Assembly: GCF_000510645.1 (NCBI RefSeq)
Contig: NZ_KI783301.1
Coordinates: 2,797,151-2,861,150 of the forward strand
Direction of reading: 5' to 3'
DNA from: Thermicanus aegyptius DSM 12793
GTDB lineage: Bacteria; Bacillota; Bacilli; Thermicanales; Thermicanaceae
Length of the DNA: 64,000 nucleotides
How positions within the stretch are numbered: position 1 is the first letter of the stretch; each line of letters starts with the position of its first letter. A program made the position numbers and the translations under genes. The notes under the pieces were generated by a model that had not been told where the DNA came from, made no database searches, and saw only the letters and a program-made list of their open reading frames with translations. Shown here piece by piece: positions 24,422 to 33,718 of this stretch.

Positions 24422-25529
24422 ACGTTACCACCCTCCTTGTTAATTCTTTGATCTCCTTCTGTAGTTTTTGGGCTTCTTCGGTATTGCCGGCAATTTTTGC
24501 GTCGGCCAGCTTAATTTGCAATTGTTTAATAAGCTCTTCGTTTTCTTTTTCTTGTTGGGCCTCTTGAACTGCCATGCGCAGATTGTTCACGGCCATCCGA
24601 TAGTAGCTCTCCTTGAGCTCGATCCCAATGAACCGGCGCCCCATTTTGATCGCTTGATACCCCTCGCTGCCGATGCCGGCGAACGGGCTGAATACGATGT
24701 CCCCCGGGTTGCTCCATAGCTCAACGCCGCGTGCGATGACATCGAGTTGCAGTGGAGCGATGTGCTTTTCGTCCTTTTCTTCCCGTGCAGATTTGTATTG
24801 AAGCGTGTAAGTTTGACGAATATCCATCCAGACGGGTGATGCATATCTTCGCCATACATGGTGCGAATATACTGGATCTTCTTTTGCTAACGAGATGGTT
24901 TTGTGTACTCTGCTGTCTTTGAGTTCCGGTTCCTTTTTAGGCGCGTCTGGCTCGTTTTCTCCAATGAATCTTGTAAAGCCATCGGGATGGGCGATGGGTT
25001 CGGGATTTTCTCCCGGTTTCCGCATAGTAAGGAGGTAATCCGGAAGCCCTTGCCGGCACATTGCCGAATCCTTGACGATCTGTTTGTGCATAAGACCGAG
25101 AGCTTTGGTTCTTGTAGCTTCGATCAGTGGGTCTTTCCAAATAACCATCTTGGAATGGTAAATGAATCCCTCTTCCTCGAACGCTTGCCGGAGCTGCGCC
25201 GGGAAGTCTTTCAGTCCGATGTATCCGTCTCTGCTCTTCATGGCTGGAATATCCATGCAGTGAATGGATACAAGCCGCCCAGGCATGATGATCCGATACA
25301 GCTCTCGGATCAGGAACCGGAAATGCTCAAAGAACTCGTCGTCGCTCCGGCAGTTTCCCATGTCCCGGTCGCTGTTGCTGTAAGTGTAGAGCGAAGCGAA
25401 CGGCGGCGAGAAGATTGAATAATGAATGCTGTTGTCCGGCAGTCCGCGGGTAATATCCACACAGTCACCGTTGTAGATGGCGAATTCAGGTTCAATGACT
25501 TGATCAATAACGTTAACCTGTTGTTGCAA
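24378..25529 (-). CDS. DNA methyltransferase, beta-class, probably N4-cytosine or N6-adenine
   Basis: Protein of 383 residues. The catalytic motif IV is SIFSPPFASLYTYS near residue 45, SPPF being typical of N4-cytosine enzymes. Motif I (AdoMet site) is VFSPFAGIGSEGYQAI in the second half, followed by RRFIGIELKESYY, so the motif order is IV-then-I (beta class). A Lys/Glu coiled coil of about 60 residues ends the protein. TTG 25529 has AAGGAG eight bases upstream and is preferred over GTG 25538. No restriction endonuclease is seen nearby, so it is likely an orphan methylase. Confidence 0.88.
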   Translation of the reverse strand: MQQQVNVIDQVIEPEFAIYNGDCVDITRGLPDNSIHYSIFSPPFASLYTYSNSDRDMGNCRSDDEFFEHFRFLIRELYRIIMPGRLVSIHCMDIPAMKSRDGYIGLKDFPAQLRQAFEEEGFIYHSKMVIWKDPLIEATRTKALGLMHKQIVKDSAMCRQGLPDYLLTMRKPGENPEPIAHPDGFTRFIGENEPDAPKKEPELKDSRVHKTISLAKEDPVYSHHVWRRYASPVWMDIRQTYTLQYKSAREEKDEKHIAPLQLDVIARGVELWSNPGDIVFSPFAGIGSEGYQAIKMGRRFIGIELKESYYRMAVNNLRMAVQEAQQEKENEELIKQLQIKLADAKIAGNTEEAQKLQKEIKELTRRVVTYERNFVNAGHTQRD

Positions 25530-26892
25530 ATGCCTCACTCCTTAACCACGATGGGATGATAAGTTGCTTCCTCGCGTTGTACTCAGCCATGTCGCGGTCC
25601 GCCTGACGAACTGCCTCGGAAGTGATGCCCTTGGTATGTTTGACCATTTCCTCAATCATTCGGCGGAAGTCTGCCTCTTTTCGCTTGATATTATCCGCCA
25701 CAGCGCCCTCCCGGCTGGTCGTGATTAGGTACGCGTTGACCGGCCGAGTCTGACCAAAACGGTAGCACCGCCGGATAGCTTGAAACACTTGCTCAAAGCT
25801 ATCCGACAACCCGACAAAAGCCATATCAGCGCAATGCTGCCAGTTCATGCCGAATCCGGCGATGGACGGCTTTGTGATGAGCACGCGGATTTTGCCGGCG
25901 GCGAAGTCGAGCATTGCTTGTTCTTTGAACGCCGGCTTGTCGCTCCCTTTCACCTCGACAGCGTTTGGGATGGCCGCCGCTAGCATCTCACTCTCGACGT
26001 TCAGATCGCACCAGACGAGGAACGGTCGATCCGTCGCGTTCACGATCTCAGCGGCCGCCGCCACCCGTTCAGTGACAGTTTCCTTGCGGGCCCGTTGTCG
26101 CTTCGAAAGCGTCTTGGCCGCCTCCCCTGGAACCTCGATAACGATGTCGTGAATATTGAGCGGCGGCAGAATATATCCGTCGTCCGGATATCCGAGATCG
26201 GACGGATTTTCGAGCATAACGCCCCAGGAAGCAACCCATCGCCAGAATTCTTCTTCAGCATGGCCTTTCAGGCGCCATTTCTGCGTTTCGCCGCCGTCGT
26301 GGACGAAGAAGGTGGACAGCATCTCCGTCCGGCTCACGATACCCAGGAACTCCGCGTGGTTCCCGAGCTCCATATAATCATTTGGCGCAGGCGTCGCAGT
26401 GCAGGCGAGCCGGTATGGCGTGAAGGCAAAGGATGCGATCAGCTCAGTTCGCGTTTTGCCTGTAAAGGATTTGAGAATGGAGCTTTCGTCCAGGACAATT
26501 CCCATGAATTTTAGCGGTACGAATTTGTGCAACAGTTCGTAGTTTGTGATGTTGAGTCCTGGCCGAACGTCATCTTGGCTGCGGCACATCGTAATCTCGT
26601 AACCAAGCGCTGCACCTTCTCGGACGGTCTGGGCGGCCACAGCCAGCGGCGCCAGCATCAGCACGTCGCCACCACTGAGCCTGTGCACATTCATCGCCCA
26701 CTCGATCTGCATGCGGGTCTTCCCGAGGCCGGTGCCGGCGAATATGGCCGCGCGGCCTCTCCGCAGCGCCCATCGGACGATATCGCGTTGGAAATCGAAC
26801 AGGCTGGGATGGAGTGTATCCCGGTTGACGTGGAACCCGACCGGAGGCATCATTGCACGCTTGGATTGGATGAATTCTTCGTATGAGGTCAC
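25513..26892 (-). CDS. SNF2/DEAD-type helicase linked to methyltransferase genes
   Basis: Protein of 459 residues with motif I IFAGTGLGKTRMQIEWAM near residue 55, motif II GIVLDESSILK, motif III ACTATPAPNDYMELGNH, and C-terminal motifs VLITKPSIAGFGMNWQHC and QAIRRCYRFGQTRPVNAYLI. It is a different SNF2 branch from the helicase at 18854-20230. It lies between the two methyltransferase genes and overlaps the beta-class one at its 3' end, so the three form a unit. May remodel DNA during modification or replication; inferred. Confidence 0.9.
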   Translation of the reverse strand: MTSYEEFIQSKRAMMPPVGFHVNRDTLHPSLFDFQRDIVRWALRRGRAAIFAGTGLGKTRMQIEWAMNVHRLSGGDVLMLAPLAVAAQTVREGAALGYEITMCRSQDDVRPGLNITNYELLHKFVPLKFMGIVLDESSILKSFTGKTRTELIASFAFTPYRLACTATPAPNDYMELGNHAEFLGIVSRTEMLSTFFVHDGGETQKWRLKGHAEEEFWRWVASWGVMLENPSDLGYPDDGYILPPLNIHDIVIEVPGEAAKTLSKRQRARKETVTERVAAAAEIVNATDRPFLVWCDLNVESEMLAAAIPNAVEVKGSDKPAFKEQAMLDFAAGKIRVLITKPSIAGFGMNWQHCADMAFVGLSDSFEQVFQAIRRCYRFGQTRPVNAYLITTSREGAVADNIKRKEADFRRMIEEMVKHTKGITSEAVRQADRDMAEYNARKQLIIPSWLRSEAFATTG

Positions 26893-26907
26893 GTCAGCAT
26901 CTCCTTC

Positions 26908-28428
26908 CTACCAGGAAAACCGATTTGTGCATCTCTGGATACATAGTTCCGGCAAATTAGCCCGGACCAACGCCTTTGCAAATGGCGGCGGGACTGAATT
27001 GCCGCAGCGGGCCACCTGCTCCGATTTCGGATATTTCCGGCCGCTTGCGTCCCGGTTGATGATGTAGGATTTCGGGAATCCTTGAGCCGCGAAGAGCTCG
27101 TGAGGCTCTAACATCCGCATGCCGATGTCGATGATTTGGTAGTCAACACCATGTACTGTTACAAGTCCGAATCGGTCTTTGGTCGGAATCGTGTGTAGCG
27201 GTTCTCTCAAATCCTGCCCCTCACCGGTACCGTAATACTTCATCAGGAACACCCGGACTTCTCCGAAGTGGTTACCGCCAGCGGTGATCGTCTGCAACGG
27301 TTCCGTCACGGGCTGCCCGATGTTTGTCCCTTTCATCTTGATCAGATGCGAAGTAACCAGTGCGAATCGGTTAGAAGTGTCTTGCGTCAGCAATGGCTGA
27401 TCCAGTGTTTGTCCTCTGGCGTCATGAGTGGTTTCGGTGTGGTATTTGGCAAGGAATGTGGCCACCGATTGGCTTTTCCCCATTCCTCCCGCTGTGATTG
27501 TTCCGAGAGGATCGTCCACTCCACGATCAATGGATTGTCCAAATTGCCGAGCAATTATAGGAGCGACTAGACCCCATCCGTTCTTCGCAGTTATCGTCTG
27601 CATGGGCTCGTCAATGCGTTGTCCTCTGAAGTTGCCGTCTGCAGAATGGTTGACTTTGATAATAAACGGCCGGGGGTTGTTGATTACAAACTTGAATATA
27701 CCTCGGGCGATTCGCCGTAGTGTGTTTTCTGCCAGCGGCTTCTTCCGTTCAAAGATGCTTGGGCAAGGAAGCGACCAGTCGATGATCTCCGCCGCCGTCT
27801 TCCAAGGTTTTAACTTCCCTGACCGTACTTCCGGGCTGTTTGGATCGCCATGTGTCGGTTTCGGCCAGACGATCGGTCGGCCATCACACCGTGCGATGAG
27901 GAACAGGCGTTTTCGGATCGTCGGCGCGCCGTAATCGCACGCTCGGAGCTCGCGCCACTCGACCGCGTACCCATGGCGACGAAGCGCATTCACGAACGAC
28001 CGGAACGTTCGGCCCTTTTGCTTCTGGTTAGGGAAGCCGTCCGGTGTGAGTGGCCCCCAGTCTTGGAACTCCTCAACATTCTCCAGGATGATCACCCGTG
28101 GCCGCACCGTCGTAGCCCAACGAACAGCTACCCAAGCGAGACCGCGGATCTTCTTGCTCCTCGGCTTTCCGCCCTTGGCTTTCGAAAAATGAGTGCAGTC
28201 CGGCGAGAGCCAGCACAGTGCCACTGGGTGCCCATTCGTCACTTTCCGGGGATCCACGTCCCAAACCGATTCGCAGTAGTGCTCCGTTTCTGGGTGATTT
28301 GTCTTATGCATCGCGATGGCGGCCGGATCATGATTGATGGCGATGTCCACCGGGCGACCAATTGCCATTTCAATACCAGTGCTTGCACCGCCACCACCGG
28401 CAAAGTTATCCACTATGACTTCTTGCAT
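26908..28428 (-). CDS. C5-cytosine DNA methyltransferase with internal repeats
   Basis: Protein of 506 residues. Motif I is NFAGGGGASTGIEMA at the N-terminus; the catalytic motif IV is LSPDCTHFSKAKGG (the nucleophile is Cys in P-D-C, where most enzymes have P-C); motif VI is VIILENVEEF; motif VIII is RKRLFLIARC. Between VIII and the C-terminal motif X (CGNSVPPPFAKAL) lies a target region of repeated units around a DEP(M/L)xTITA core (see findings). ATG 28428 has AAGGA nine bases upstream and is preferred over the ATG at 28434. Probably protects phage DNA or regulates packaging. Confidence 0.9.
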   Translation of the reverse strand: MQEVIVDNFAGGGGASTGIEMAIGRPVDIAINHDPAAIAMHKTNHPETEHYCESVWDVDPRKVTNGHPVALCWLSPDCTHFSKAKGGKPRSKKIRGLAWVAVRWATTVRPRVIILENVEEFQDWGPLTPDGFPNQKQKGRTFRSFVNALRRHGYAVEWRELRACDYGAPTIRKRLFLIARCDGRPIVWPKPTHGDPNSPEVRSGKLKPWKTAAEIIDWSLPCPSIFERKKPLAENTLRRIARGIFKFVINNPRPFIIKVNHSADGNFRGQRIDEPMQTITAKNGWGLVAPIIARQFGQSIDRGVDDPLGTITAGGMGKSQSVATFLAKYHTETTHDARGQTLDQPLLTQDTSNRFALVTSHLIKMKGTNIGQPVTEPLQTITAGGNHFGEVRVFLMKYYGTGEGQDLREPLHTIPTKDRFGLVTVHGVDYQIIDIGMRMLEPHELFAAQGFPKSYIINRDASGRKYPKSEQVARCGNSVPPPFAKALVRANLPELCIQRCTNRFSW

Positions 28429-28433
28429 CCCCA

Positions 28434-30788
28434 TCAATCCTTCATGTAGTAGTCCGCCGCGAACCCGGCGGCCTTGAGCGGCAGCCCTGGCGCCCAGTCG
28501 ATAGGGGCGCTCATGATATCCTCCACGGTTTTCACGTCGGCCAACTCCTCCGATACTTCCAACACTACTTCGTCATGCACGTGCATGACGATCTTGTACT
28601 CCTTGGACGTAAGCCGCATCATAGCCTCGGCCAGGCAATCCCGGGAAATCGCTTGAACGATATTTTCCGTCAGTTTTCCGCCGTAGGTCGATACGATTTC
28701 CCACTTTCGGGTTTTTTGGTTTACTCCGTGGTAGTACAGGGCTTCCTTGCCCAATTCGTTTTGATTCAGGAACGGCCGGGCATAGAACAGTTTCCGGCCA
28801 CTCGGTAGTGTGGTCGTGAGGAAGTCTTGTCCGTTCGCAAGATCCCCCTCTCGGGAAAGGAGCAGGCCGCGTATCCCAACTGGCTGCCCAGTGCGCATAA
28901 CCTCGAGCGCGGCATTTTCGAGGCTGTACCATAGGTCGACAATACGCCGATTGGCGTTACGCCAGCGGTAGACAATATCCGGTAGCTCGTCCTCAGTCAG
29001 TCCCATTTCGAGCGCTCCCATGTTGATCAATGCCCCGGGGCCGCCCTGGTAACCCAGCGCCAACTCCGCAACCTTCCCCTTCTGCCGTAGATCGGAGCCC
29101 TTCGTGATTTCCTCGATCGGGACGCCGAACATTTGACTAGCTGACGCTTCGTAGATTTTCCCGTGCGTCCGGAAGACTTCGAGCCGCCACTCCTCCCCGG
29201 CTAGCCAGGCAATAACGCGGGCCTCGATCGCAGAGAAGTCGGCCACGACCAAGCGATGACCGGGGGAAGGGATGAACGAGGTTCGGATGAGCTGAGACAG
29301 TGTATTCGGAACGTTCCCATAGATCAGTTTCAGCGCGTCCACTTTCCGCTCTTTGACAAGGTCTCTTGCATGGGACAGTGTTTCCAGGTAGTTGCGCGGG
29401 AGGTTCTGCACCTGAACCAGCCGGCCAGCCCACCGCCCGGTCCGGTTGGCGCCGTAGAACTGCAGCAGTCCCCGGATCCGGCCATCCAAGCAAACCGCCT
29501 CGCGCATGGCTTGATACTTCTTGACGCTCGTCTTGGAAAGCTCCTGGCGGATCTCCAGGACGCGCTTCGCCTTTCCGTCGTCAATTGATTCAATCAGCTT
29601 TGAGACCGTGCCCTTCTGCAGGTTGTCTATCTCTTCGCCGATCTCCTCGGTGAGCCACTCGGTCAGTTGTTTTACGCTCTTGGGGTTCTCCAGCCCGGAC
29701 AGCCGGACGGCTTCCTCCATCAGCTCCGCTGTCACGATTTCATCGATAGCGATGGCCCCTTCCACAACGCCCATGTCCACGGCCACGCCGTAGGCATTAA
29801 TCCGTTGATCCAGCTCCCACAACCTTTGCTCTTTCTCCGGGACCGGGAACGCCGCCAGTCGGCGTTCGATCTCCATTTCCGTCACCACGTCCTGAGCGCA
29901 GTATTGCTTAAACAGTTGCCACTTCTCCGGCTCATGGTGCGGAAGGGTTCGCGTGCGGAATCCGTTTGACTTAGTGGGTTTACAAGGCGTGCAGAACAGG
30001 CGAATGAGTGCTGCACCGACGCTCATTTTCCGTTTATCCTCGGGCAACCCCAGAGCGGCAGCAGTCGCGGCCAGGCCGGCGGTGTACCCACAATACAACC
30101 CGTGTACCATGGTGCAGCGCCACTGCTCCAGCGGTGAGTACCAAAACTTGTTGATGCAATACCACTCAAACGCGGCGTTATATGCGTGCTTGATGACGAA
30201 CGGGTCAGCCAGCGCGGCGACAACATCGGCCGGCAGCTGTTCCCCCTGGGCGAGATCCACGACGTGTACGGGACCGTAGTCGAAAGAGTAGGCAAACAAA
30301 AGGATTTGAAAATCGGGGGCCTGTACGTACCGGTATAGGCCCGCTTTTGTAATGTCTACGCTGCTGAACGTTTCGATATCAATACTGAGATGTTTTATTC
30401 GAGCTCCGTTCGTGTCGTCCGCTTGCTGTACCGGATCCTGAATCAGTTGTTCCCGTTCACATCGAGCCAATATGAAGTCGAAAAATCGCTCGGCGCTGTC
30501 TGGATGTTTCCACACCCAGGGAAACGCAAAATATTCGTGATACCGTTGGAAGTAATCAACCTTCTGCGGGCCCCAGCTGGTCGGCCCGTCTTTCTCGACG
30601 TACCCTGAATCGCAAAATCCCATTACGTATTCGTCTCCGGTTTGGATCACAGCAAAATATGAGCTCCAATGTGTGCGATGGTATCCGACGCACTCGCCGT
30701 CGAATAATTTGGATAGTTTTACGAATATCGGGTCATCTGGATTACACCGCATGGTTTTCTGCAAATCTTTGTATTCCTGTTCGTTCAC
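28434..30788 (-). CDS. Family A DNA polymerase with extra N-terminal domain
   Basis: Protein of 784 residues. Residues 1-130 are an extension I do not recognise, rich in aromatic residues and with several Cys. The 3'-5' exonuclease starts at LSIDIETFSS (D137, E139). The polymerase domain has motif A VADFSAIEARVIAWLAG, motif B RQKGKVAELALGYQGG and motif C IVMHVHDEVV. GTG 30788 has GGAGG nine bases upstream. This is the replicative polymerase of the phage. The C-terminal part matches the usual phage PolA of DUF2800/DUF2815 operons. Confidence 0.93.
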   Translation of the reverse strand: MNEQEYKDLQKTMRCNPDDPIFVKLSKLFDGECVGYHRTHWSSYFAVIQTGDEYVMGFCDSGYVEKDGPTSWGPQKVDYFQRYHEYFAFPWVWKHPDSAERFFDFILARCEREQLIQDPVQQADDTNGARIKHLSIDIETFSSVDITKAGLYRYVQAPDFQILLFAYSFDYGPVHVVDLAQGEQLPADVVAALADPFVIKHAYNAAFEWYCINKFWYSPLEQWRCTMVHGLYCGYTAGLAATAAALGLPEDKRKMSVGAALIRLFCTPCKPTKSNGFRTRTLPHHEPEKWQLFKQYCAQDVVTEMEIERRLAAFPVPEKEQRLWELDQRINAYGVAVDMGVVEGAIAIDEIVTAELMEEAVRLSGLENPKSVKQLTEWLTEEIGEEIDNLQKGTVSKLIESIDDGKAKRVLEIRQELSKTSVKKYQAMREAVCLDGRIRGLLQFYGANRTGRWAGRLVQVQNLPRNYLETLSHARDLVKERKVDALKLIYGNVPNTLSQLIRTSFIPSPGHRLVVADFSAIEARVIAWLAGEEWRLEVFRTHGKIYEASASQMFGVPIEEITKGSDLRQKGKVAELALGYQGGPGALINMGALEMGLTEDELPDIVYRWRNANRRIVDLWYSLENAALEVMRTGQPVGIRGLLLSREGDLANGQDFLTTTLPSGRKLFYARPFLNQNELGKEALYYHGVNQKTRKWEIVSTYGGKLTENIVQAISRDCLAEAMMRLTSKEYKIVMHVHDEVVLEVSEELADVKTVEDIMSAPIDWAPGLPLKAAGFAADYYMKD

Positions 30789-30852
30789 GGATCATTTCCT
30801 CCTCTCCTTGGGGTGGGTGGGAAAGGGGTTCTTTCGAACCCCTTTTCTACTT

Positions 30853-31617
30853 TTACAACCCCATAATTCCGCCTTGCAGCGGTTTTCCAGTAATCGGGTC
30901 AATCTGCACCGGGGCGGCCGGTTGCCGCGGATAGGCTTGAGGAGGATACGTGGGAGTCGGATAACTCGGGTATACGGGGGGTTGTTCGGCCGGAGCTGGT
31001 GGATATCCCGGGTATGCCGGCGGCTGCCCAGTTGGAGTCGGTGAATATCCTGGGTATGCCGGGGACGTCGGCTGTGTGACCTGCGCAGCGCCGAACGCCT
31101 CTTCGGCCGTCGGAGCGCGTCCGCCAAGTGGTTCACCGTCCGCCACTTTTTGCACCGGGCCAAGGCCAGCGCCAATTCCGCGGTTTCCGTTTCGGTTGAA
31201 CGCGAAGAAATTGACGCATACCTTTGCGAACATGCCGGAGTAGATCTCAGTCGGGTTAATGATTTGATTTAGATTCAAGTCCACGATATCGACGGGATCT
31301 CTGCTGGAAGCCGTGAACACCCAATGCCCTTTACATTCTGGTCCGAACTGCTCACCGTTGGGCCGCACTCCGTCGCCATCGTAGATCGGCGTTTTGATCT
31401 GCGGTGGGCGCACCCCGTTCCACACTTTGGACACGCCTTCTTGGATTGCTGCTTCGATGGCGGCGTCGATACGTTGTTTTGTCGCCACGTCGGACTTCGG
31501 CAGGAGGATAGTTACGCTGTACCGTGGTTCTTGTCCTTCGCGTGCGAATGGTCTCGTCAGATGTACATAGCTCAGTCGGACATTTCCGGTCGTGATAGTT
31601 GTCGGTTTCAATGCCAT
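30853..31617 (-). CDS. DUF2815 protein, single-strand DNA binding-like
   Basis: Protein of 254 residues. The first about 165 residues are the DUF2815 domain (TGNVRLSYVHLTRPFA, then YSVTILLPKSDVATKQRIDAAI and VFTASSRDPVDIVDLN), which is thought to bind single-stranded DNA. A low-complexity Pro/Tyr/Gly/Thr tail of about 65 residues follows and ends in DPITGKPLQGGIMGL. ATG 31617 is used because GGAGA stands nine bases before it; the frame is open further up without a binding site. Encoded next to the DUF2800 nuclease, the standard pairing. Confidence 0.88.
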   Translation of the reverse strand: MALKPTTITTGNVRLSYVHLTRPFAREGQEPRYSVTILLPKSDVATKQRIDAAIEAAIQEGVSKVWNGVRPPQIKTPIYDGDGVRPNGEQFGPECKGHWVFTASSRDPVDIVDLNLNQIINPTEIYSGMFAKVCVNFFAFNRNGNRGIGAGLGPVQKVADGEPLGGRAPTAEEAFGAAQVTQPTSPAYPGYSPTPTGQPPAYPGYPPAPAEQPPVYPSYPTPTYPPQAYPRQPAAPVQIDPITGKPLQGGIMGL

Positions 31618-31639
31618 TGGTTCTTCTCTCCTTTTCATT

Positions 31640-32803
31640 TTATTCGCCAAAAGCTTCGGCTGCCGTGATACGGTTTGTGATCGCTTCACGCTTATCCGAG
31701 ATTGGCGCGAGTGTCGGTTTGCCGGGTTCCACCTTGACGAGTCCCGGTTCTTCGAGTAGCCGTTTGTAATCCGCTTTGCCGAGTACCTTTTCGATCTGAG
31801 CCACAGTCAACGGCTTGCGCTCGTACAATATCGCCTCGTCGATGCCGGCAGCTTTAAGCGCGGCGAACGCCGCGTCCTGGTCAACGTATTGCCGCGAGCT
31901 TCGTCCTTCAACGGCTTTCCATCCGGGAATTTCGTTGCCTTTAAGCGATTCGGCCAGAGCATATTCTTCGAGATCGGATACCCATTTCTCAAGCTCCCGG
32001 GCCCGCTCGAGGATCCGCCCTACCTCCTCATTGGAAATGAGCGGGGGAATCATCTTTTTGAAACCTTCCAGCTCCAGATAGTACTGTGCCCGGGCCCGAC
32101 AAAGTGCCTTCGCCCTACAGAATCTGCAATGCTCCCCGGGAACGAATTCCCCTTCCCCGGCGTAGGCTTTTGTCGCGATCGGCTTCACCCATTCGCCCCA
32201 TTCGAGGAGCTCTTGAATAGTGATTTCGTCCTCGGAAATACTGTCGAGCCGTGGCTGGACGATTGTCATACGCACGCGATCAATCGGGAACAGGAAATTG
32301 TATGCCGCCCATGCCCCCAGCGCGTACAATCGCATTTGCGGATTGCCTTCTGCTGACACCGGTACGCCCTTCCCGTACTTCAGGTCGACGATGCGGAGCG
32401 TCCCGGAGCCGATGATGATACAGTCTCCGGTCCCGAATCCCTCCGGAACCCACGCGCTGAAATCGAGACGCTTTTCAACTGCAATGTAGGGCGGTGTCGT
32501 GAAGCCGTGGACAATGCCCTGAAGGTATTCGGTGTACACGTCTGTATGCTTCATCATTTCGTCTTGATACAGTCCGTTCGATTGCAACTCTTTCAGCTTT
32601 TTGTTGAAGGTCCTCACATTCATCTGCTCGATGAAATGTTTCCGGAGCTTCAGTTCAGCGATAGCATGTGCCAGCCTGCCTTCTTCGGCGTATTCGGATT
32701 CCCGTTCCGGCAACGTCGCTTCAAGCCGGGCACTCGGGGTGCATGCCAGCCAGCGGTGGGCCCCGCTGGCGGAAAGGATCGCGTGGGCGCGTTCGGCTGT
32801 CAT
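31640..32803 (-). CDS. DUF2800 protein, RecB/Cas4-like PD-(D/E)xK nuclease
   Basis: Protein of 387 residues. N-terminal LSASGAHRWLACTPSARLE and EYAEEGRLAHAIAELKLR give the family's first His and Cys; the core strand TLRIVDLKYGKGV has the D-(x)n-D-x-K nuclease pattern near residue 140; the C-terminal VPGEHCRFCRAKALCRARA supplies Cys residues for an iron-sulfur cluster, as in Cas4/AddB. Probably an exonuclease in phage recombination acting with the DUF2815 protein. ATG 32803 overlaps the stop of the upstream gene. Confidence 0.9.
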   Translation of the reverse strand: MTAERAHAILSASGAHRWLACTPSARLEATLPERESEYAEEGRLAHAIAELKLRKHFIEQMNVRTFNKKLKELQSNGLYQDEMMKHTDVYTEYLQGIVHGFTTPPYIAVEKRLDFSAWVPEGFGTGDCIIIGSGTLRIVDLKYGKGVPVSAEGNPQMRLYALGAWAAYNFLFPIDRVRMTIVQPRLDSISEDEITIQELLEWGEWVKPIATKAYAGEGEFVPGEHCRFCRAKALCRARAQYYLELEGFKKMIPPLISNEEVGRILERARELEKWVSDLEEYALAESLKGNEIPGWKAVEGRSSRQYVDQDAAFAALKAAGIDEAILYERKPLTVAQIEKVLGKADYKRLLEEPGLVKVEPGKPTLAPISDKREAITNRITAAEAFGE

Positions 32804-33108
32804 ACCCTACACCCCCGTTGATTGAGCTGTTCGAGGAGCATGGCGTTTTCCTCTCGGAGACGGCCAATCTCTTCTTCCAGTTTCATTGCGTAACGGATGG
32901 TTTGCGGCCAACCTACGCGGGCTTCAGCGATGAAACGGGCGTTTTCTTTACCTTTTGGCTGTTCTTTTCCGAAATCGCAACCAGCAATCCATACTACTTC
33001 GGCGTCGTTCCTGTCTTGTAAAACAAGCTCAGGATCAATGGCAACACTCCATGGCCCTGGCGTCGCTGCTTCGCAAATCTTAAGGTCTTTTCCCAAGTCA
33101 CGCCACAT
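32800..33108 (-). CDS. Small Ead/Ea22-like phage protein
   Basis: Protein of 102 residues. The segment EAATPGPWSVAI followed later by KENARFIAEARVGWPQTI is the pattern of Ead/Ea22-like proteins, found in many temperate phages near recombination genes. A leucine/glutamate coiled coil (KLEEEIGRLREENAMLLEQL) ends the protein. ATG 33108 overlaps the upstream stop (TGATG). Function unknown. Confidence 0.68.
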   Translation of the reverse strand: MWRDLGKDLKICEAATPGPWSVAIDPELVLQDRNDAEVVWIAGCDFGKEQPKGKENARFIAEARVGWPQTIRYAMKLEEEIGRLREENAMLLEQLNQRGCRV

Positions 33109-33668
33109 CAAATCTTCGCCCCCATCTGCCGGAGCGCCGTTGCAAAAGCTCCATACTGCTCTTTCGGGAGCGCCGTCAACGCCTGTACTCCAAACTGCTG
33201 CAACAATTGAACCAGCTCTTCACGCCGCCCCGCATCTACCAACTGAGTCGCAGCAACGGCCAATTGGTCCAGGGTGTAGGTTTGCGCTGCCGTGGGCACT
33301 GCTGCAGGTGCAGGAGGTTGTACTGGAGCGGCAGGTGCGGTCGGTGCAGCTGTCGGTATGGTTGGTGCTGTGGTCGGTACGGTTTGCGTAGCGGGCGCTG
33401 CTGTCGGAACTACGGCAGGAGGAGACGTTGGAATCGGTGTGGATCCCTGCGTATAGGATGTAGGCACAGGTACCGGGGTGGGAGCCTGAACCGGTGATTG
33501 GGAAACGGTCGGCGAAATCGGAGTCGTTGTAGCTGGTTCAACGGCTGCAGCCGTTTGCGCTGGTTGAGCGGCTACGTTGATTGCCTTTCCTGCGATGGCC
33601 GCTGCCAAGGATTGAACGGCTTCAACCAATTCGGGGGAGTGAATGCGAACGTCAATCGTAACGTGCAT
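33108..33668 (-). CDS. Phage protein with Pro/Ala/Thr-rich linker
   Basis: Protein of 186 residues in three parts: an N-terminal helix (VEAVQSLAAAIAGKAI), a Pro/Ala/Thr/Val low-complexity linker of about 85 residues, and a conserved C-terminal helical domain TLDQLAVAATQLVDAGRREELVQLLQQFGVQALTALP with a final YGAFATALRQMGAKI. Such proteins are common in early operons of Bacillales prophages, before the DUF2800 gene. Role unknown. Confidence 0.75.
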   Translation of the reverse strand: MHVTIDVRIHSPELVEAVQSLAAAIAGKAINVAAQPAQTAAAVEPATTTPISPTVSQSPVQAPTPVPVPTSYTQGSTPIPTSPPAVVPTAAPATQTVPTTAPTIPTAAPTAPAAPVQPPAPAAVPTAAQTYTLDQLAVAATQLVDAGRREELVQLLQQFGVQALTALPKEQYGAFATALRQMGAKI

Positions 33669-33718
33669 GTATGATTACTCCTTTCATTTTTTGGGGTATA
33701 CTGATAGATAGGGTTTTC

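Noticed and set aside
30792-31175. Minus-strand frame rich in Arg/Pro/His
   Set aside because: It is another frame of the Pro/Tyr-rich tail of the DUF2815 gene; repeats keep several frames open.
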